Assembly (NCBI GenBank): GCA_902826885.1
Contig: CADEGL010000034.1
Coordinates: 1-38,033 of the forward strand
Direction of reading: 5' to 3'
Origin: an uncultured Alphaproteobacteria bacterium
GTDB lineage: Bacteria; Pseudomonadota; Alphaproteobacteria; CADEGL01
DNA: 38,033 nt
Below the pieces are notes generated by a model. The model did no database searches. It had not been told where the DNA came from and saw only the letters and a list, made by a program, of their open reading frames with translations. This document shows positions 30,961-38,033 of the stretch, one piece after another. Each line of letters starts with the position of its first letter. Within the stretch, counting starts at the first letter, position 1. Position numbers and translations under genes: made by a program.

Positions 30961-31878
30961 ATGACCCAAAATTCGCGCCTTCGCGGCGTTTATGCCGCCG
31001 CCCTCACGCCTCTCAACGACGATCTCAGCCCCGATCTGAAAGCGCTGGTGCGCCACTACAAGTGGCTGCTGGCCAACGGCTGCGACGGTCTGGCGCCGCT
31101 GGGCACCACGGGCGAGGCCAATTCCTTCTCGGTCGACGAGCGGCTGGCGGTCATCGATGCGCTGGGCGGCTCCGGCATTCCGATGGATCGTTGCATCGTC
31201 GGCACGGGAAGCTGCGCGCTGACCGATTCCGTGCGGTTGACCAAGCGTGTCTTGGACGCGGGCGGGCGCGACGTGCTGGTGCTGCCGCCGTTCTACTACA
31301 AGAAGGTCACCGAGGATGGTTTGTTCGCCTCGTTCTCCGAGGTGATCCAGCGCGTGGGCGATGCGCGCCTGCGCCTCTACATCTACCAGTTCCCCCAGAT
31401 GACCGGACTTGATCTGAGCCTGGATCTGATCGGGCGTCTGATCGATGCCTATCCCAAGACCGTCGTGGGCGTGAAAGACAGTTCGGGCAACTGGCCGAAC
31501 ATGGAAGCCATGTGCAAGCGCTTCCCCGGCTTCGAGGTTTTCCCCGGCAGCGAGCGGTTCCTTCTTTCCGCGCTCAAGGCCGGCGGCGTCGGTTGCATCA
31601 GCGCCACCACCAACGTGACGGCGCCCATGGCGGCCAAGGTCTATGCCAATTGGAACAACGACAAGGCCGACGCGCTGCAAACCGCGCTGATCGCGGTGCG
31701 CGACATCCTGGAAGCATTCCCGCCCATCGCCGCCCTGAAGCAGCTTCTGGCGCGCACGACGGGCCAGGCTTCGTGGCTCAACATCCGGCCGCCGAACATG
31801 CGCCTGACCGAGGCGCAGGCCCAAGCCTTGTTCGCCAAGCTCGAAGCCGTCTCCTTCGAGACCGCGCGCGCGGCCTGA
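30961..31878 (+). CDS. dihydrodipicolinate synthase/N-acetylneuraminate lyase family protein
   Basis: 305-aa class I aldolase-type enzyme (PF00701). Motifs are LTPLNDD near the N-terminus, LAPLGTTGEANSFS (GTTGE 48-52; pyruvate carboxylate site), YIYQFP with Tyr142, and VVGVKDSSGNW with the Schiff-base Lys172. The LYNVP motif of true DapA is replaced by YQFP, and the usual DHDPS arginine-containing features are not evident. It is probably a side-branch member of the DapA/NAL family acting on another 2-oxo acid, not the lysine-pathway enzyme. It is coupled to the metallopeptidase gene by TGATG. A substrate cannot be assigned. Confidence 0.88.
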   Translation: MTQNSRLRGVYAAALTPLNDDLSPDLKALVRHYKWLLANGCDGLAPLGTTGEANSFSVDERLAVIDALGGSGIPMDRCIVGTGSCALTDSVRLTKRVLDAGGRDVLVLPPFYYKKVTEDGLFASFSEVIQRVGDARLRLYIYQFPQMTGLDLSLDLIGRLIDAYPKTVVGVKDSSGNWPNMEAMCKRFPGFEVFPGSERFLLSALKAGGVGCISATTNVTAPMAAKVYANWNNDKADALQTALIAVRDILEAFPPIAALKQLLARTTGQASWLNIRPPNMRLTEAQAQALFAKLEAVSFETARAA

Positions 31879-32585
31879 TGGCGAAGCGGGCCACGGCCCC
31901 CACCCATCTCGACCTCAGCGGCCGGACGGTCCCGTTCAGCATCCGCAAGGTCGCGCGGGCGCGCCGCATGACGCTGCGCGTCGACGCGGCCGCCGACGGC
32001 GTGGGCCTGACCCTGCCGCGCTGGGTCAGTATCGACGAGGGGCTGCGCTTCGTGGAAACCAAGCGGGGCTGGCTCGAAAGCCGGTTGGCGCGCCTGCCGC
32101 CGCGCACCACGATCGCGAACGATGCCGCCGTGCCGATCCTGGGCGTGCCTCACCGGGTCCGGCATTGCGCCGACGCCCTGCCCTTCGTCTGGCAAGCCGG
32201 GGGCGAGCTGCGCGTCGGCGGGCCGGCGGACGCCGTGGCCACGCGCGTGCTGGCTTGGTTGCGCGAGCAGGCCCGAGTGGAAATTCCGCGCCGGGCGGCG
32301 GCGAAGGCCGCGCAAATCGGCCTTGGCCCACCGCCCGTGGGATTGCGCGACACGCGCAGCCTGTGGGGAAGCTGTTCGCCCCGCGGGCGCCTGTCTTTCT
32401 GCTGGCGCCTCGTGATGGCACCCGAGCCTGTCCTGGACTACGTGGTCGCCCACGAGGTCGCGCATCTGCGCCACCTCAATCACGGCAAGCGTTTCTGGGC
32501 GCTGGTCGAGACGCTGACGGGCGATATCGATACCGCGCGCGCATGGTTGAACCGCGAAGGGCCGGGCTTGCACCGCTTCGGCTGA
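31878..32585 (+). CDS. YgjP-type (SprT-like) zinc metallopeptidase
   Basis: 235-aa DUF45/YgjP-like protein (PF01863). The zinc site is HEVAHLRHLNHGKRFW: His192 and His196 of HExxH and His202. Upstream family motifs are RKVARARRMTLRVD (about 23-36), the WGSCSPRGRLSFCWRL strand (163-177) and VLDYVVAHE. There is no signal peptide, so it is probably cytoplasmic. The ATG overlaps the aldolase stop (TGATG); the longer open frame to the left is a shadow. The substrate is unknown for most members. The aldolase-peptidase pairing looks positional, not functional. Confidence 0.92.
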   Translation: MAKRATAPTHLDLSGRTVPFSIRKVARARRMTLRVDAAADGVGLTLPRWVSIDEGLRFVETKRGWLESRLARLPPRTTIANDAAVPILGVPHRVRHCADALPFVWQAGGELRVGGPADAVATRVLAWLREQARVEIPRRAAAKAAQIGLGPPPVGLRDTRSLWGSCSPRGRLSFCWRLVMAPEPVLDYVVAHEVAHLRHLNHGKRFWALVETLTGDIDTARAWLNREGPGLHRFG

Positions 32586-32646
32586 AGCCGATATCCGAAG
32601 CAAGAGTCGGATAGAGGCACGGCGCGCGGCGCCTCATAGTCCGGTT

Positions 32647-33732
32647 ATGGCTATGGAAAGACAGACCGACGTGAACGCAGACGATAAATGGCAAGCCGTG
32701 ATGGCGCGTGACGCGCGGCGCGATGGCGCGTTTGTCTTCGCCGTGCGCTCCACGCACATCTATTGCCGCCCCTCATGCCCCAGCCGCCGGCCGTTGCGCC
32801 GCAACGTCGCGTTCTATGCCTCGCCCGGCGAGGCCGAGGCCCATGGCTATCGTGCCTGCCGCCGCTGCAAGCCGGAGCTGGCCGGACGGCCGGACGCGGC
32901 GGGCGATATGGTGCGGAAGGCCTGCGCCTTCATCGACGCGCGCCACGACGGGCCGCCGAGTCTGGACGAGATCGCCGCCCACGTGGGCCTGAGTCCTTTT
33001 CACGTTCAGCGCACATTCAAACGCGTCTTGGGTCTGAGCCCGCGCGCCTATGCCGATGCCAGGCGGCTGGGACGGTTGAAGCAGAAATTGAAGCGCGGCG
33101 ACGACATCGCGGGCGCTCTTTACGAATCGGGATACGGGTCGTCGAGCCGGCTTTACGAAGGCGCCGCGGCGAAAATGGGCATGACGCCCGCGACCTATCG
33201 CAAGGGAGGACAAGGCATGCGGATCGGCTACACGATCGTTCCATCGGCGCTGGGCAAGTTGCTGGTGGCCGCGACGGAACGCGGCGTCGCCTATGTGGCG
33301 CTGGACGACCGCAATGCTCCGCTCGAAGCGCGTCTGCGCGAGGAGTTTCCGGCCGCCGCCATCGCGCGCGACGACAAAGGGCTGGCGCGCTACGTGCGCC
33401 CGCTGACCGGATACTTGGACGGGCGCGCGGCGGATATAGACCTGCCGGTGGACGTGCGGGCCACCGCCTTCCAGCGCCGCGTATGGGACGCGCTCAAGGA
33501 CATTCCCATCGGCGAGACGCGAACCTACAAGGAAATCGCGCGTAAGCTGGGCGACCCCAAAGCCGCCCGGGCGGTGGGCAGCGCGTGTGGACGCAATCCC
33601 GTATCGCTGATCGTGCCCTGCCATCGCGCCGTGCGCGAGGATGGCGGCCTGGGCGGCTATGCGTGGGGACTGCCGCGCAAGGAAAAGCTGTTGGCCGCCG
33701 AACGCAAACGCGCGAGCCGCCGCGCCTCGTGA
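32647..33732 (+). CDS. ada: bifunctional Ada: methyl-DNA repair protein and transcription activator
   Basis: 361-aa full-length Ada. The N-terminal zinc domain holds Cys40, Cys44, Cys71 and Cys74 (IYCRPSCPSRRP, CRRCKPE), with Cys40 corresponding to the methylphosphotriester acceptor of E. coli Ada. It continues with an AraC-type HTH region (about 88-187: SLDEIAAHVGLSPFHVQRTF) and a C-terminal O6-methylguanine methyltransferase domain (about 191-355) with VPCHRAV, acceptor Cys325. The domain order and length match the E. coli protein (354 aa). It repairs O6-methylguanine and activates an adaptive response when methylated. It is preceded by a 61-bp gap, so it may be separately transcribed. Confidence 0.96.
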   Translation: MAMERQTDVNADDKWQAVMARDARRDGAFVFAVRSTHIYCRPSCPSRRPLRRNVAFYASPGEAEAHGYRACRRCKPELAGRPDAAGDMVRKACAFIDARHDGPPSLDEIAAHVGLSPFHVQRTFKRVLGLSPRAYADARRLGRLKQKLKRGDDIAGALYESGYGSSSRLYEGAAAKMGMTPATYRKGGQGMRIGYTIVPSALGKLLVAATERGVAYVALDDRNAPLEARLREEFPAAAIARDDKGLARYVRPLTGYLDGRAADIDLPVDVRATAFQRRVWDALKDIPIGETRTYKEIARKLGDPKAARAVGSACGRNPVSLIVPCHRAVREDGGLGGYAWGLPRKEKLLAAERKRASRRAS

Positions 33733-33744
33733 CGGGCCGGGCCT

Positions 33745-35781
33745 TTAGCGTCTGTCGATGGGCGCGTCCCGCACGGCCGGCGAACCGCCTTCGCGCGTGA
33801 CCGTGACGGATGGGCGCGCGGACGTGGCTCCCGCGGGCGCGGACGACATGCCGGCGGGCTGAGCGCCGCGCTCGCCAGGCTCAGGCGGCGTCAGCGGCAC
33901 GCCGCCTGATTCGGCTACCGGCACGGCGGCGGGCATGGGCAAAGGTTTCACCGGCTGGCCTTCCAGCGCGGTCGCCATGTATTCGTGCCACAAGGCGGCC
34001 GGCAGGCGGCCGCCGGAGACCGCGCGCATGGGTGCGCCGTCGTCATTGCCGAACCAAACGCCGGTGACGAGTTCCGCCGTGAAGCCGACGAACCAGGCGT
34101 CGCGGAAATCCTGACTGGTGCCCGTCTTGCCCGCGGCGGGACGGCCGATCTGTGCGGCGCGGCCGGTGCCTTCGCTGACGACCGCCATCATCATGTCGTC
34201 CATCTGAGCCAATTGCCGCGGCTCGATGACGCGGCCGGGGCCCGAACCCTGGCGTTTGTAGAGGACGCGGCCTTCCCGGTCGCGAATCTCCTCGATGCCA
34301 TAGGCCCAAACGCCGTTGCCCATGTTGGCGAAGGCCGCATAGGCCTGGGTCAATTCGATCAGCGTCACTTCGCTGGTGCCGAGCGCGATGCTAGGCATCG
34401 GCTTCAAATCGGCCGTGATGCCGAGCCGGCGCGCGACGTTGACGACGTTGCGGCGGCCCGCCCGTTCCGATACCTGGACCGCCACGCTGTTGAGCGACTG
34501 GGCAAACGCCTCGCGCAGCGAAACCTCGCCGCGGTACTTGTTGTCGAAGTTGCGCGGGCTCCAGCCCTCGACCGAGATCGGCGTGTCGACCATGCGTTCG
34601 GTCGGGTCCATGCCGCGTTCGAGCGCGGCCAGATAGACGAAGGTCTTGAACGCCGAGCCCGGCTGCCGCAGTGCCTGCGTCGCGCGGTTGAACTGGCTGA
34701 GCGAGTAATCGCGCCCACCCACCATGGCGCGCACCGCGCCATCGGGCGACATGGACAGGAGCGCGCCCTGACTGACGCCGGCGTTCGGCCCTTGCGCCGC
34801 CAGCACCGCGCTCAACTTGGCCTCGGCCACGCGCTGCAAATGCGCGTCCATGGTGGTGACGACGATCAGGTCGCGATCGGGATAGCCGACGAAACTGGAC
34901 ACCTGGTCCAGAACCCAATCGCCGAAATAACGGCCGCCCTGTCCCGACAGCGCATAGGCCAATTGCGGCCGCGTGGACTTCGCGATCTCGGCCTGCCGGC
35001 CGGTGATGAAGCCCGCGTCCACCATGTTGGCCAGCACTTGATCCGTCCGCCGCGCCGAGAGATCGCCGTCGCGCGAGGGGTTGTAGCGCGAGGGCGCCTT
35101 CAGGAGGCCCGCCAGCATGGCCGATTCGTAAAGCGTGAGCTGGCGCGGCGACTTGCCGAAATAGCGCCGCGCGGCGGCGTCGACACCGTAGGTGCCCGCG
35201 CCGAAATAGACCCGGTTCAGATAGATGGTGAGGATCTGTTCCTTGGTGTAGCGCTGCTCCAGCCACAGGGCGAGCAGGGTTTCCTGCACCTTGCGGCGGA
35301 TGGTGCGCTCGGGATTGAGGAACAGGTTCTTGGCCAGCTGCTGCGTGATCGTGCTGCCGCCCTGGACCACGCGTCCCGCGCGCAGATTGACGACCAGCGC
35401 GCGTCCCATGCCCCAGGGATCGAGCCCGCCATGTTCGAAGAAGCGCCGGTCCTCGGTGGCCAAGAGCGCCTTGGGCAGATAGTCGGGCAGGTCGCGAACC
35501 TGGATCTGCTCGCCATAGATGTCGCCAAACGACAGCAGCACCTGGCCGCGCGCATCCACCAGCGTGATGCTGGGCCTACGCTCGGCCTCGGTCAGGCGGC
35601 CGACCTCGGGCATGTCGTAGGCGAAATAGGCGATGACCGCGGCGCCCAGCGCGACAAGCCAGATCAGCGCGGTCGCGGCCAGGCGCAGGGCGCGGACGGG
35701 GCCCGAACGCGGCGGCCGCGCGGTCGAGACCGGCTTGGCCGGTTTGGGCTTGCGCGCGTCGCCGTTGGATTTAGGAGGCAT
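33745..35781 (-). CDS. PBP1A-family penicillin-binding protein (transglycosylase/transpeptidase)
   Basis: 678-aa class A PBP that polymerises and cross-links peptidoglycan in the periplasm. It has a basic cytoplasmic tail and one TM helix (about 33-54). The GT51 glycosyltransferase domain (about 85-250) contains EDRRFFEHGG (110-119; first catalytic Glu), GGSTITQQLAKNL and RKVQETLLALWLE. The transpeptidase domain contains SxxK as SAFK (Ser376, Lys379), SLN in AQSLNSVAVQ, and KTG in AAGKTGTSQDFRDAWFVG. The C-terminal tail after the PBP domain is Pro/Ala-rich and probably disordered. The length is shorter than E. coli PBP1A (about 850 aa) because the OB-fold insert is absent, common in this family. 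It shares strand with gyrB, with a 119-bp gap. Confidence 0.95.
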   Translation of the reverse strand: MPPKSNGDARKPKPAKPVSTARPPRSGPVRALRLAATALIWLVALGAAVIAYFAYDMPEVGRLTEAERRPSITLVDARGQVLLSFGDIYGEQIQVRDLPDYLPKALLATEDRRFFEHGGLDPWGMGRALVVNLRAGRVVQGGSTITQQLAKNLFLNPERTIRRKVQETLLALWLEQRYTKEQILTIYLNRVYFGAGTYGVDAAARRYFGKSPRQLTLYESAMLAGLLKAPSRYNPSRDGDLSARRTDQVLANMVDAGFITGRQAEIAKSTRPQLAYALSGQGGRYFGDWVLDQVSSFVGYPDRDLIVVTTMDAHLQRVAEAKLSAVLAAQGPNAGVSQGALLSMSPDGAVRAMVGGRDYSLSQFNRATQALRQPGSAFKTFVYLAALERGMDPTERMVDTPISVEGWSPRNFDNKYRGEVSLREAFAQSLNSVAVQVSERAGRRNVVNVARRLGITADLKPMPSIALGTSEVTLIELTQAYAAFANMGNGVWAYGIEEIRDREGRVLYKRQGSGPGRVIEPRQLAQMDDMMMAVVSEGTGRAAQIGRPAAGKTGTSQDFRDAWFVGFTAELVTGVWFGNDDGAPMRAVSGGRLPAALWHEYMATALEGQPVKPLPMPAAVPVAESGGVPLTPPEPGERGAQPAGMSSAPAGATSARPSVTVTREGGSPAVRDAPIDRR

Positions 35782-35872
35782 GCTCGGTCTCTGGGCAAAG
35801 GGGCGGTGCCGTGGCGTATGTCGGCATCCGCGGAGCCGCAGCGCTCCCCCTTAGGCGGGGAAAACGGCGAAT

Positions 35873-35895
35873 CTGCGGCACGGTTCCCGCCGCAG
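35873..35895 (-). terminator. possible terminator after gyrB
   Basis: On the - strand, five bases after the gyrB TAG, CTGCGGC and GCCGCAG (7 bp) flank a nine-base loop, followed several bases later by TTTT. The T run is short and displaced, so termination strength is doubtful, but the position in the gap before the PBP gene fits. Confidence 0.35.
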
Positions 35896-35900
35896 CGTCC

Positions 35901-38033
<2,133 letters not shown>

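Overview
The window looks chromosomal and alphaproteobacterial (Rhodospirillales-like is my best guess). Base composition is GC-rich with GC-ending codons. The GyrB sequence is typical of the group, neighbouring genes often share ATGA/TGATG stop-start overlaps, and the exopolysaccharide and cobalamin gene content fits. This is judged from protein motifs alone; no database search was possible.

Region 1 (1-17048) is an exopolysaccharide (EPS) locus. On the + strand it holds two GT4 glycosyltransferases, an O-antigen-ligase/polymerase-like membrane protein, an acyltransferase-3 protein, an undecaprenyl-phosphate sugar phosphotransferase that would start chain assembly, and a second Wzy/WaaL-type protein. 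On the - strand it holds a PPP phosphatase with a PF14907-type nucleotidyltransferase. A second - strand block, in transcription order, is a large FecR-domain protein, a BBP2-type outer-membrane beta-barrel, a short polysaccharide export (OPX/Wza-like) protein with no lipobox, a Wzc-like tyrosine autokinase and a small membrane-anchored helical protein. No flippase is visible, so the locus probably continues to the left.

Region 2 (17049-24098) is export and peptide-handling machinery. After a 592-bp gap with a good promoter candidate for the FecR operon come a type I secretion ABC transporter with a degenerate C39 domain and its HlyD adaptor. A convergent PqqD-like plus HprK-like pair follows; with the nucleotidyltransferase of region 1 it resembles the 'HPr-rel-A' gene set. 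An ABC-2 ATPase/permease pair closes the region.

Region 3 (24103-29730) is lower-ligand and late cobalamin assembly: cobT on the - strand, then a translationally coupled + strand run cobS - cobC-like phosphatase - cobU - an orphan 186-aa CobN-like protein. A SYLF-domain secreted protein and a - strand cbiB/cobD gene follow. The orphan CobN-like protein appears to have lost the metal-site histidine and is the most unusual gene in the window.

Region 4 (29782-38033) is mostly housekeeping: a secreted ankyrin protein, a small poly-Gln lipoprotein, a DapA/NAL-family aldolase coupled to a YgjP-type metallopeptidase, a full-length Ada, a PBP1A-family penicillin-binding protein and gyrB, which runs off the right edge.
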